Shown here: piece after piece, positions 1 through 11,617 of the stretch
Layout: each line of letters begins with the position of its first letter
How positions within the stretch are numbered: position 1 is the stretch's first letter
Assembly (NCBI GenBank): GCA_949740725.1
Contig: CATJIO010000178.1
Span: 1 to 39,317 of the forward strand
DNA length: 39,317 bases
Direction: 5' to 3'
Source: an uncultured Lachnospiraceae bacterium
Lineage (GTDB): Bacteria > Bacillota > Clostridia > Lachnospirales > Lachnospiraceae
The notes under the pieces: generated by a model
Databases searched by the model: none
What the model saw: only the letters and a program-made list of their open reading frames with translations
What the model was told of the DNA's origin: nothing
Translations under genes and position numbers: made by a program

Positions 1-120
1 CATAGAAAAGAATATCCACAAATCCCGCCAAAGGTAGAGTATAGCTTAACAGAGCGTGGAAAATCTTTAATTCCTATTTTAGACGGAATGTGTGAATGGG
101 GTGATAAAAACAGGTTATAA
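1..120 (+). CDS. HxlR-family transcriptional regulator, C-terminal fragment
   Basis: The first 120 bases read in frame 1 as the last 39 residues of a protein ending in TAA. They contain [20 protein letters not shown] followed by [14 protein letters not shown]. This is the typical end of the winged-helix domain of HxlR-type (MarR-like) DNA-binding regulators: the beta-wing 'P.KVEY.LT..G.SL' and the final dimerisation helix '.L..MCEWG'. The start and the recognition helix lie outside the window, so the inducer and target are unknown. It converges on the opp operon. HxlR proteins often sense electrophiles or redox stress, but nothing here shows which signal applies. Family call is confident. Confidence 0.85.
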   Translation, partial: HRKEYPQIPPKVEYSLTERGKSLIPILDGMCEWGDKNRL

Positions 121-154
121 ATCGGGGAATGAGAGAGATTCGCAGTCATCGGTA

Positions 155-190
155 TTGTGGGAAAATCTCAAAGTCTGGATTTTTCCACAA
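155..190. terminator. Hairpin between convergent hxlR and oppF, possible bidirectional terminator
   Basis: TTGTGGGAAAATC pairs with GATTTTTCCACAA around a 10-nt loop (13 base pairs, one G-T). It sits in the gap between the convergent ends of the HxlR gene and oppF. Neither strand has a T run directly after the stem, so intrinsic terminator activity is only plausible. Confidence 0.35.
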
Positions 191-209
191 GGCATCCACA
201 GACAAATTA

Positions 210-1148
210 TCACTTACGCCACTTCGCAAATTCCTCATCTGTACACTTCACATAATGGCTCCCGGAGACCAGCTGATCCTTTCCCTGGCGATAATCGATT
301 CCCGAAGTCTGATAGTCATAGCTTTCCGCCACCCGGCCCTTTTCCATCGCTGGATTTGGCGCGGGAATGGCGGAGAGCAGGCTCCTAGTATAAGGATGAA
401 CAGGATTCCCAAAAATCTCCTCGGTAGTCCCGGTCTCCAAAAGATGTCCCAGATGAAGGACGCCGATGCGGTCAGAGATATACTTCACCATGGACAGATC
501 GTGGGCGATAAAGAGGTAGGCTGTCTTAAACTCCTCCTGAATATCTTTCATTAGATTCACCACCTGTGCCTGAATGGACACATCCAGAGCAGAGATGCAC
601 TCATCTGCGATAATCAGCTTCGGATTCATTATCAGCGCCCGGGCGATTCCCACTCTCTGGCGCTGGCCGCCAGAAAACTGGTGGGGATAGCGGCCCCCAT
701 GCTCAGGCGCCAGCCCCACCTTCACCAGGATCTCTTTAATCTTATTCTCCCTCTCTCTGCCGCTCCTACAGATGTGGTGAATGTCCAGCCCCTCGCCGAT
801 GATATCCCTCACCTTTTTCCTGGGATTCAACGATGCCATTGGATCTTGGAAAATCATCTGCATCTGGGTGCGAAGCGCCTTCTTGGTTTCTCTGTCCATC
901 CGCCTGCTGATGTCCATTCCATTAAACTGGATGCTCCCGCCAGTAGGCTGAGATAAACGAATCACACTTTTTCCAATGGTGGACTTTCCAGAACCAGATT
1001 CTCCCACCAGTCCATAGGTCTCCCCAGGATAGATCTGAAAGGAAACATTCTCTACCGCCTTCACTGTGTAACGGCCATTGACCCGGAAATATTGGGTTAA
1101 TCCTTCTACCTTTAACAGAGGTTCCTCACAATAATTCGCTGCCACCAT
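210..1148 (-). CDS. oppF: Oligopeptide ABC transporter ATP-binding protein OppF
   Basis: Second ATPase of an oligopeptide importer: a cytoplasmic subunit that hydrolyses ATP with OppD to drive uptake through OppB/OppC. The 312-residue protein has Walker [10 protein letters not shown] (about residue 50), the signature FSGGQRQRVGIARAL, and Walker B LIIADECISALDVS with the catalytic glutamate. The usual DEP reads DEC. The C-terminal 'HPYTRSLLSAIP' block is the oligopeptide/dipeptide transporter C-terminal region (oligo_HPY). The ATG start has AAGGAGG six bases upstream and overlaps the end of oppD by 23 bases, so translation is probably coupled. It is the last gene of the opp cluster. Substrate cannot be told from the ATPase; peptides are inferred from family and gene order. 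Confidence 0.93.
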   Translation of the reverse strand: MVAANYCEEPLLKVEGLTQYFRVNGRYTVKAVENVSFQIYPGETYGLVGESGSGKSTIGKSVIRLSQPTGGSIQFNGMDISRRMDRETKKALRTQMQMIFQDPMASLNPRKKVRDIIGEGLDIHHICRSGRERENKIKEILVKVGLAPEHGGRYPHQFSGGQRQRVGIARALIMNPKLIIADECISALDVSIQAQVVNLMKDIQEEFKTAYLFIAHDLSMVKYISDRIGVLHLGHLLETGTTEEIFGNPVHPYTRSLLSAIPAPNPAMEKGRVAESYDYQTSGIDYRQGKDQLVSGSHYVKCTDEEFAKWRK

Positions 1149-2223
1149 TCTTCGCCTCCTTCTTCATCCGTTCGATCCTAACACGCAATTCCTCTGGCAT
1201 CTCTACCTTAGGCGCCCTGGGATCCAGGAGCCAGGTAGCCGCATAATGGCTGTTGGTAATCGGGAACATAGGTGGTTCTGCCTTATCATCCGCCACTAAG
1301 GCGTACTGGTTCCGAGGCGCAAAAACATCTCCCGGCTGATCCTGGAGAAGAGTGGGGGGAGAGCCGGGGATGGTGTAGAGCCGTTCATCCTCTGTATGCA
1401 GATCCGGCATAGCTAAAAGGAGGCCCCAGGTATACGGGTGACGGGGATCGTAGAAGATCTCATTGGTGGTTCCCTTTTCTACAACTTTCCCCCCATACAT
1501 CACATTGACATAATCCGCCACCTTAGCTACCACGCCCAGATCATGGGTAATGTAAATCACGGAAATTTCCCTCTCCTTCTGAATTTTCTGAATCAGCTCA
1601 AGGATCTTCACCTGGGTGGTCACGTCTAGGGCGGTGGTGGGCTCATCACAGATCAACAGATCTGGATTGCAGGCCAGAGCGATAGCGATAACTACCCGCT
1701 GGCACATTCCTCCGGAAAGCTGATGGGGATAATTTTTCATCCGCTTTTGAGCATCCTCGATGCCTACCTCCTTTAACAACTCTACAGCCCGGTTCCAGGC
1801 TTCCTGCTTTGAGGTTTTAAAGTGCCAGATCATCCCTTCCATAATCTGCTTTCCAATGGTCATTGTGGGATCCAGGCTGGTCATGGGATCCTGAAATACC
1901 ATGGCAATCCGCTTCCCGTTAATATGTCTGCGGATCCACTTCTTATCTTTGGCCAGGATATCCACGGTCTCCGGAGTGTCATCCTGATGATGGTAGGAAA
2001 ATTCAATGCTGCCCCCAGTTACAGCAGCATTGCCCGCCAGGATTCCCATGACGGCCTTCATGACCACAGACTTTCCGGAACCGGACTCGCCCACAATCGC
2101 TGCCGTCTCCCCTTTCCTCAGATCCATATTTACTCCCCGGACGGCGTGTATCAGGCCGGCGGTGGTCTTAAAGGTGATATTTAGATCCCGTATTTGGAGG
2201 ATTTTCTCTCTTTCCTCTGCCAT
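1126..2223 (-). CDS. oppD: Oligopeptide ABC transporter ATP-binding protein OppD
   Basis: First ATPase of the peptide importer. Walker A is GESGSGKS, the signature is [15 protein letters not shown] (LSGGM rather than LSGGQ), and Walker B is [14 protein letters not shown]. An '[12 protein letters not shown]' oligo_HPY segment and a long C-terminal extension follow, as in OppD/DppD. Two starts are possible. An ATG at 2235 overlaps the oppC stop as ATGA. An ATG at 2223 (protein starting MAEEREK) has GAGG six bases upstream and is preferred here; it gives 365 residues. Both imply translational coupling to oppC. Confidence 0.92.
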   Translation of the reverse strand: MAEEREKILQIRDLNITFKTTAGLIHAVRGVNMDLRKGETAAIVGESGSGKSVVMKAVMGILAGNAAVTGGSIEFSYHHQDDTPETVDILAKDKKWIRRHINGKRIAMVFQDPMTSLDPTMTIGKQIMEGMIWHFKTSKQEAWNRAVELLKEVGIEDAQKRMKNYPHQLSGGMCQRVVIAIALACNPDLLICDEPTTALDVTTQVKILELIQKIQKEREISVIYITHDLGVVAKVADYVNVMYGGKVVEKGTTNEIFYDPRHPYTWGLLLAMPDLHTEDERLYTIPGSPPTLLQDQPGDVFAPRNQYALVADDKAEPPMFPITNSHYAATWLLDPRAPKVEMPEELRVRIERMKKEAKNGGSELL

Positions 2224-2231
2224 GACACACC

Positions 2232-3308
2232 TCATCTTTCTTTTAATTTCGGGTCAAGAGCTTCCCGCAATCCATCCGCCGCCAGGTTAAAGCTGAGCAT
2301 CAGCAGAGCCATCACCCCAATAGGCGGGATGATCTGGTACGGGTGGGTGGTAAAGCTATTAAATCCCTCGGAGATCAAGGAGCCTAAAGAGCACTGGGGC
2401 ACCGGGACTCCCAGCCCCAAGAAGCTTAAGAAAGCCTCAGTAAAGATCGCCGTGGGGATGGAAAACATCACCTGGGTAATCACTGTTCCAATGATGTTCG
2501 GCAAAATCTCCCGAAAGATGATAAACAAACTCCCCGCCCCTAATGTTTTGGAGGCCAGGACGAACTCTTGCTCCTTAAGCTTTAACATCTCTGCCCGGAC
2601 AATTCGGCTCATGCCTATCCACTCAGTCAGCATCAGCGCGAAAATGATGGTTAGCATTCCTGGCTGCAGCACCAGGAGGAGAAGGGTCACTGTCACCAGG
2701 CGCGGGATACCGCTTGCAATCTCCAGGATCCTCTGCAGCACCATGTCCACCCATCCGCCAAAGTATCCGGAGAGCAGTCCATAGCCCATGCCAATGACCA
2801 TATTAATAACTGCCGCTGCCACGGCGATAATCAAAGAAACCCTGGCGCCGGTCCAGGTGCGGGTCCAGATGTCCCTGCCGAAGTTATCGCTTCCAAACCA
2901 GTAGTATACATCCTCCAGGCCTTTTTCCTGATATTGATTCACCATCTTGCTCCCTGCAGCGGTATTTATGGACTCATTCCCATCGAAAATCCCAAACATC
3001 TCCAGCCCCTTTACTCTGGGCGCAAAGTTTTTCTGGTCCAAGGACTGCTGGGAGTAGGAATAAGCATTCATCCCCGGCCCCACTGCCGCCATAACCGAGA
3101 TCAGCAGAATCATCACCAGGCCAAATACAGCGCTGGCCCTGCCAAAATACCGGATGCACACATCCTTCCAGAAGCTCTGGGCCGCGAAATTGGTATCCAC
3201 GGGAATTTCCCCTGTATTATCCTTAAATCGGAAATCCGAATCCACTGGCATGTAGAAAGGCTCCAGGGCCAGATCAGAGGAAGCGCCTGGAGATGTCTTC
3301 ATTTCCAT
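2232..3308 (-). CDS. oppC: Oligopeptide ABC transporter permease OppC
   Basis: Inner-membrane permease that pairs with OppB to form the peptide channel. The protein is about 358 residues: a cytoplasmic N-terminal tail, a first membrane span, then a roughly 100-residue extracytoplasmic loop (starting near 'GMNAYSYS') before the conserved entry FGSDNFGRDIWTR. The binding-protein-dependent transport inner-membrane domain follows. The EAA-loop region 'EMLKLKEQEFVLASKTLGAG' contacts the ATPases. The ribosome binding site AAGGAGGGGG lies inside the last codons of oppB. Start is either TTG at 3311 or ATG at 3308; the ATG is listed. The genes oppB, C and D are separated by only a few bases or overlap, so one mRNA is expected. 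Confidence 0.92.
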   Translation of the reverse strand: MEMKTSPGASSDLALEPFYMPVDSDFRFKDNTGEIPVDTNFAAQSFWKDVCIRYFGRASAVFGLVMILLISVMAAVGPGMNAYSYSQQSLDQKNFAPRVKGLEMFGIFDGNESINTAAGSKMVNQYQEKGLEDVYYWFGSDNFGRDIWTRTWTGARVSLIIAVAAAVINMVIGMGYGLLSGYFGGWVDMVLQRILEIASGIPRLVTVTLLLLVLQPGMLTIIFALMLTEWIGMSRIVRAEMLKLKEQEFVLASKTLGAGSLFIIFREILPNIIGTVITQVMFSIPTAIFTEAFLSFLGLGVPVPQCSLGSLISEGFNSFTTHPYQIIPPIGVMALLMLSFNLAADGLREALDPKLKER

Positions 3309-3312
3309 CAAT

Positions 3313-4248
3313 TCAGTCCCCCTCCTTTGTTAAGCGAATTCTAGGGTCAATCACCCCATAAAGGATATCCACCACAAGCATAATGATGATGTACATCGAT
3401 GAGTAGATAAAGCTTAGAGCAATGACCACGTTATAGTCATTGGACTGGATGGCATTTACCAGAAGGCTCCCCACTCCGGGGATGGCAAAGATCTTCTCCA
3501 CCACCAGGGATCCGGTCATCAGATCTACAATCAGTGGGGCTAGCACGGTAATAATGGGGAGCAGGGCATTGCGCAGGCCATGGCGTAAGAACAGCGCCCA
3601 GCCGGTGATTCCCTTGCTCTCCGCCAGGAGCATGTAGTCGCTCCCCATCACCTCCAGCATCTCGCTCCGGGTAAACCGGGCAATGCCGGCCATGGTGAAC
3701 ATGGACAGGGCGATACCCGGCATCACGCTGGAAAGTATAGCCAGCTTTTCCTTATAAACCATGGGAAACCACCCCAGTCGAAAGCCCAGGGTATAGCTTA
3801 ATGCCAGGGCGAACACATAAGAGGGCACTGACACGCCCATAACGGAAATCGCCGTGGCCAAAGAATCCCATATGGTATTATGTTTCAGCGCCCCCAGCAG
3901 GCCCAAGAGCAGCCCGAAAACCATACCGATGCTGACTGCCAAGCCGCCGATTCGAATGGAAACAGGAAGCCTGGTCTGAATCAGCTGGGAGATGGGGGTA
4001 TTCTTGGAAATATTATAGCTTACCCCGAAGTCGCCCTTCAGCATGTTTTTAACGTAGCGGAAAAATTGCACGGCAATCGGCTGATCCAGCCCGTATTTGG
4101 CATAGAGAACCATTCGCTGATCATTGTTCAGCTTCTCATCATTAAACGGGGAGCCTGGCATCATCTGCATCAGCACAAACAGCGCCAGCAGGATTGTCAA
4201 CAGGGTAAAGAAAGAAATCAGAATTCGTTTAATGGTGTATTTCTTCAC
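3313..4248 (-). CDS. oppB: Oligopeptide ABC transporter permease OppB (GTG start)
   Basis: First permease of the importer, with about six membrane spans and the conserved N-terminal 'TIKRILISFFTLLTILLALF' helix. The family-typical 'MPGSPF' and 'YGLDQPIAVQFFRYVKNMLKGDFGVS' blocks follow. The EAA loop is at 'RSEMLEVMGSDYMLLAESKG'. An ATG at 4266 is in frame, but it lies directly before the ribosome binding site AAAGGAGG (4255-4262), which is followed after six bases by GTG. The GTG at 4248 (protein V/M-KKYTIKR) is therefore the likely start. No oppA binding-protein gene lies beside it. A strong hairpin sits just upstream, leaving no space for a separate promoter. Confidence 0.92.
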   Translation of the reverse strand: MKKYTIKRILISFFTLLTILLALFVLMQMMPGSPFNDEKLNNDQRMVLYAKYGLDQPIAVQFFRYVKNMLKGDFGVSYNISKNTPISQLIQTRLPVSIRIGGLAVSIGMVFGLLLGLLGALKHNTIWDSLATAISVMGVSVPSYVFALALSYTLGFRLGWFPMVYKEKLAILSSVMPGIALSMFTMAGIARFTRSEMLEVMGSDYMLLAESKGITGWALFLRHGLRNALLPIITVLAPLIVDLMTGSLVVEKIFAIPGVGSLLVNAIQSNDYNVVIALSFIYSSMYIIIMLVVDILYGVIDPRIRLTKEGD

Positions 4249-4264
4249 CTTCTGCCTCCTTTGC

Positions 4265-4319
4265 ATAAAAGCGCCGCAGGCCGGACAGGAAAACGGTTTT
4301 CCCGCCTGGTCTGCAGCGC
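4265..4319 (-). terminator. Long GC-rich hairpin between acyl-carrier transferase gene and oppB
   Basis: On the minus strand GCGCTGCAG pairs with CTGCGGCGC (9 bp, one G-T). Inside it GGAAAA pairs with TTTTCC around CCG, and TTTTAT follows the stem. It has the form of an intrinsic terminator for the SNF2-lacZ-transferase operon. It ends only a few bases before the oppB ribosome binding site. Confidence 0.6.
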
Positions 4320-4331
4320 CAGAAGTTTATT

Positions 4332-8215
<3,884 letters not shown>

Positions 8216-8244
8216 TCAATTATTTATTCTTAAAGAATGCCTAT

Positions 8245-11200
8245 TCATAGCTCCAGCCCCATCTCCAGCATCCGAATGATCTCTTCTCGATCCAGAGCAT
8301 GGAAGGTATGAGCCCCTTCTCCAATTATCTGCTCCGCCAGATCACGTTTGGTTTCCTGGAGCTTTACGATATTTTCCTCAATGGTTCCCTTAGTGATCAG
8401 CTTATACACCGTTACCTGTTTCTCCTGCCCGATCCGGTGGGCCCGATCCGCCGCCTGATTCTGTGCGGCCTCATTCCACCAGGGGTCGAAATGGATCACC
8501 ATGTCCGCTGCAGTCAGATTTAAGCCTGTCCCCCCAGCCTTTAAGGAAATCAGGAATATCGGAACCTGATCCGTCTGGAATGCCTCCGCCATCTTAAGAC
8601 GCTCCTCTTTCGGCGTACTCCCAGTTAGGGTGTAAAAGGCGATCTCCTCCTCCCGAAGCCGTGACTCGAGTATGGGAAACATCGTGGTAAACTGGGAGAA
8701 TAAAAGGATCTTATGCCCTCCCTGCACTCCATTGCGCACCAGATCAATGCAAGTCTCCACCTTGGCCGAGCTTCCCTTGTAATTCTCATAGCACAGCGAC
8801 GGGTCACAACAGATCTGCCGCAGCCGGGTCAGGGCGGACAGGATCTGGAAAGACTCATTATGGAAGTCCTTATCCTCAAGGTGTTCCAGCTGCTCCTTTA
8901 ACTTCAACGCATTAGCCATATAAAGTTCTCTCTGCCGTCCCTCGAATCGGGAGTAAATACAGGTCTCCAGCTTATCTGGCAGCTCCTTCAATACATCCTT
9001 CTTCACTCGGCGCAGGATAAAGGGCCCCACCAGCCGCTGAAGATTCCGGAGGCTTTCCTCGTCCCTCTCCTTCACGATTGGCTGCTCATAGGACTTTTTA
9101 AACCGGGGATAAAGGAATAAAAACCCTGGCATCAGATAATCAAAAATACTCCACAGCTCTCCCAGCCGGTTTTCAATAGGCGTCCCAGTAAGGGCAAACC
9201 GGGTTTTCGCCTGAATCGCCTTCACCGCCTTAGCGCTCTGAGTAGAGGCATTTTTAATAAACTGGGCTTCATCTACAATCTGAAACCGGAAGCACATCTC
9301 CGCATAGTGGGAGATATCCCGTTTTAACAGCTCATAGGAGGTGATGAGAATCTGAGCTCCCTCCTGTCCCCGAAGCTCCTCCTCCTTCAGCAGGGCAAAT
9401 ACGTTCTCCCGCTCTGCAGCGCTTCCAGCTACCGCCAGCACCCGCAGGAGTGGGGCAAATTTTCGAAATTCATTTTCCCAGTTATATACCAGAGAGGCCG
9501 GGCAGACAATGAGGGTGCGGAGCTTCCCTTGAGCTGCCCCCTCCTCTCCTCCATATTCATCTGCCAGCAAAGCAATTACCTGAAGCGTCTTTCCCAGGCC
9601 CATATCGTCTGCCAGAATTCCTCCAAAGCCGTAGGCATCCAAGGTCCGCAACCACCGATACCCCAGCTTCTGGTAACCCCGCAGCACGCCCATCAGGGAT
9701 GGCGGGACAGTAAAGTCGCTGTCCTCCACTGATTTCATCCCCCGCACCACAGCTTTAAACAGCTGATCCCGGTAAAAGGTGATGCCTGGGCCTTCCTTTA
9801 ACAGGCTGTCCAGATACAGGGCGCGGTATCCCGGCAGACGGACGCCTTTTTCCAGGAGGCTTCCCCCTGGCAGAGACAACCCATCGCTCAGCCGGGCTAC
9901 CGCCAGCAGCCCGTCATCCGCCAGTTTTAAAAATTCCCCGGACTTTAGACGGTAAAACCGCTTCTTCTGCCGGTAGGCCTCCAATATCTTTGTGAAATCG
10001 CTGCCAGTAAGCCCTTCCATATCGATCTGGATGTCCAGCCAATGGCTCTCCATCGTTACATTCGCCTTCACCTTTAAGGGAGGAAGGATCCTCCACCTCC
10101 GAACACTATCCGACACCATTACAGAACCTAAGGAAGAAAATTCTTGGATCCCGTATTCCAGAAGCTGGAAAAGCCGTTCATCATCATTTCGAATCACCAG
10201 TTTTTTCTCCTCCGGCTCCTTATACTGGAAATACTTTGCAATAAGCTGGCTGATGCGGAACTCTCCCGGCACGTCCCGGCATACGGTCCTGGGAAGCGTC
10301 TCATCCTCCACCGGGTGGAAGGAATAATCCCCATAGGACAAAACCGGTTCCATCTCCAGCTCTCCTTTTTGAAAGGAGTCAAAACGAAATTCTGCCCTGA
10401 GAGGCTCAGGGCGATAGCGTTCCCAGTCAATGGTCTCGCCTCCGAAGATGCAGTATGGCTCAATCTTTTTTAACACCCTCTCCAGGAAAAGGGGCATATC
10501 CTTTTCATTTACCGTCACCGTCTGCCGGATGCTTCGGATCATCTGCTCCACAAACACCCCCAACGTACGACTGCATTCCTCATCACATCGATACAGTCTG
10601 GACTCATCTCCCAGATACAGACAGCGCTCTCCAAAAAAGGCCACCGGATTCCCTTCCATCAAAACCTTCAGCCCATCCTTCCCCTGCTTCCAGAGCTGCA
10701 CATGAAACTGTGGATTCTTCCGGCAGACAAAAAGCGTCCGCTTTCCCCCGGATCCCACCTGGGTCTCCACGCTCTGATTCTCCATAATGGAGAAAAACCT
10801 ATCCCGCATCTCCCGGTTCAGGCCCAACTCCCGCAGAGGCGGCTGGGTCTCAAAGGAAGATTTGCGGAATTGGGAATAATACTCCCGATAAGTGTTAGCC
10901 AGCTCTGCGACAAAGGCGGCCAAAGGACGGCTCTCCGGGATAAAGGCATCCAGGCTGTGATGGAAAGCAAAATTTTTCCCATACTCCACATAGGCCCCGG
11001 TATTCATGGCCTGGGCAAAGCTCACCAGATCCTTTAATGCAATGGTGCGCTCCTTATGAAGCCGGAAACTTACCGTCACCTCCTGACCTGAGGCAGCGAT
11101 GCGCAGGAAAGGGATCAGACTAATCCGCGCCTCCTGTCCCTCCAACTGGATCTGCGCCACCTCCCGGTTCGTATATTCCCTAATCATGGTCCGCACCTCC

Positions 11201-11469
11201 GGTGAGGTGTAAACCACAGCCTGGATTCCTTCCTTCCTGCCAACGCCCTGTTTTTCCTGATTCTTTTGATATTCCTCCCACACCAAAGCGGCGTGGGGGC
11301 ACATCCCTTTATAAGAATTCCCCGCCTTGCAGGAACAGGTGTAATCTCTCACCCCACTGCCCCGCACATACAGCTGCACCTGGTATTGGGAAGACTCCTC
11401 CTCCACCTTTGCTTGGATTCCCATCTCCCCTTTCCAGAATGTACTGTACGTTATATGTTTTATCTTCAA
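8245..11469 (-). CDS. SNF2-family helicase with SWIM zinc finger (TTG start)
   Basis: A 1074-residue DNA-dependent ATPase/translocase of the bacterial SNF2 (RapA/HepA-like) group. The N-terminal SWIM zinc finger is at about residues 43-60: YTCSCKAG followed by MCPHA, ligands C, C, C, H. A long bacterial SNF2-associated domain follows. The helicase core starts near residue 610, with motif I ILADDMGLGKTLQ, motif II 'VDEAQFIKN' (DEAQ), motif III LTGTPIENRLGELWSIF, and late motifs 'LLFSQFTTM' and 'DPWWNEAAQNQAADRAHRIGQ'. The start codon is TTG with AAGGAG six bases upstream; no in-frame ATG precedes the zinc finger suitably. Its role in these bacteria is unknown; transcription recycling or nucleic-acid remodelling is inferred from family. 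It heads the operon with lacZ. Confidence 0.9.
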   Translation of the reverse strand: MKIKHITYSTFWKGEMGIQAKVEEESSQYQVQLYVRGSGVRDYTCSCKAGNSYKGMCPHAALVWEEYQKNQEKQGVGRKEGIQAVVYTSPEVRTMIREYTNREVAQIQLEGQEARISLIPFLRIAASGQEVTVSFRLHKERTIALKDLVSFAQAMNTGAYVEYGKNFAFHHSLDAFIPESRPLAAFVAELANTYREYYSQFRKSSFETQPPLRELGLNREMRDRFFSIMENQSVETQVGSGGKRTLFVCRKNPQFHVQLWKQGKDGLKVLMEGNPVAFFGERCLYLGDESRLYRCDEECSRTLGVFVEQMIRSIRQTVTVNEKDMPLFLERVLKKIEPYCIFGGETIDWERYRPEPLRAEFRFDSFQKGELEMEPVLSYGDYSFHPVEDETLPRTVCRDVPGEFRISQLIAKYFQYKEPEEKKLVIRNDDERLFQLLEYGIQEFSSLGSVMVSDSVRRWRILPPLKVKANVTMESHWLDIQIDMEGLTGSDFTKILEAYRQKKRFYRLKSGEFLKLADDGLLAVARLSDGLSLPGGSLLEKGVRLPGYRALYLDSLLKEGPGITFYRDQLFKAVVRGMKSVEDSDFTVPPSLMGVLRGYQKLGYRWLRTLDAYGFGGILADDMGLGKTLQVIALLADEYGGEEGAAQGKLRTLIVCPASLVYNWENEFRKFAPLLRVLAVAGSAAERENVFALLKEEELRGQEGAQILITSYELLKRDISHYAEMCFRFQIVDEAQFIKNASTQSAKAVKAIQAKTRFALTGTPIENRLGELWSIFDYLMPGFLFLYPRFKKSYEQPIVKERDEESLRNLQRLVGPFILRRVKKDVLKELPDKLETCIYSRFEGRQRELYMANALKLKEQLEHLEDKDFHNESFQILSALTRLRQICCDPSLCYENYKGSSAKVETCIDLVRNGVQGGHKILLFSQFTTMFPILESRLREEEIAFYTLTGSTPKEERLKMAEAFQTDQVPIFLISLKAGGTGLNLTAADMVIHFDPWWNEAAQNQAADRAHRIGQEKQVTVYKLITKGTIEENIVKLQETKRDLAEQIIGEGAHTFHALDREEIIRMLEMGLEL

Positions 11470-11617
11470 CCAAGTCTCCTTCCCCTATGGGCCTTCCCAT
11501 ATTGCCGATGACTGCTTCCTGCCGGAGAGTCTTTGGCATTCCTGACCCCTTCTGCCAGGCTTTTGGCTTGGCAATACCCCGCGGGATACTGCCTGTGAGC
11601 AGTGATTCCCTGGATGT
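11470..11617. other. argS-SNF2 gap with several short hairpins
   Basis: This 148-base gap carries closely spaced inverted repeats readable on the minus strand: GGATGT/ACATCC at the argS stop, GGCAGTA/TATTGCC around a CCCGCGGG core (about 11568-11594), GCCA/TGGC, and TATGGG/CCCATA just before the SNF2 ribosome binding site. The stretch around 11568-11586 weakly resembles the repeat upstream of argS and mreB. No convincing promoter is seen. Confidence 0.4.

Noticed and set aside
129-554. Plus-strand frame at the left edge overlapping oppF
   Set aside because: No family-like sequence. It runs antisense to the clear oppF ATPase and out of the real HxlR frame, which ends at 120.
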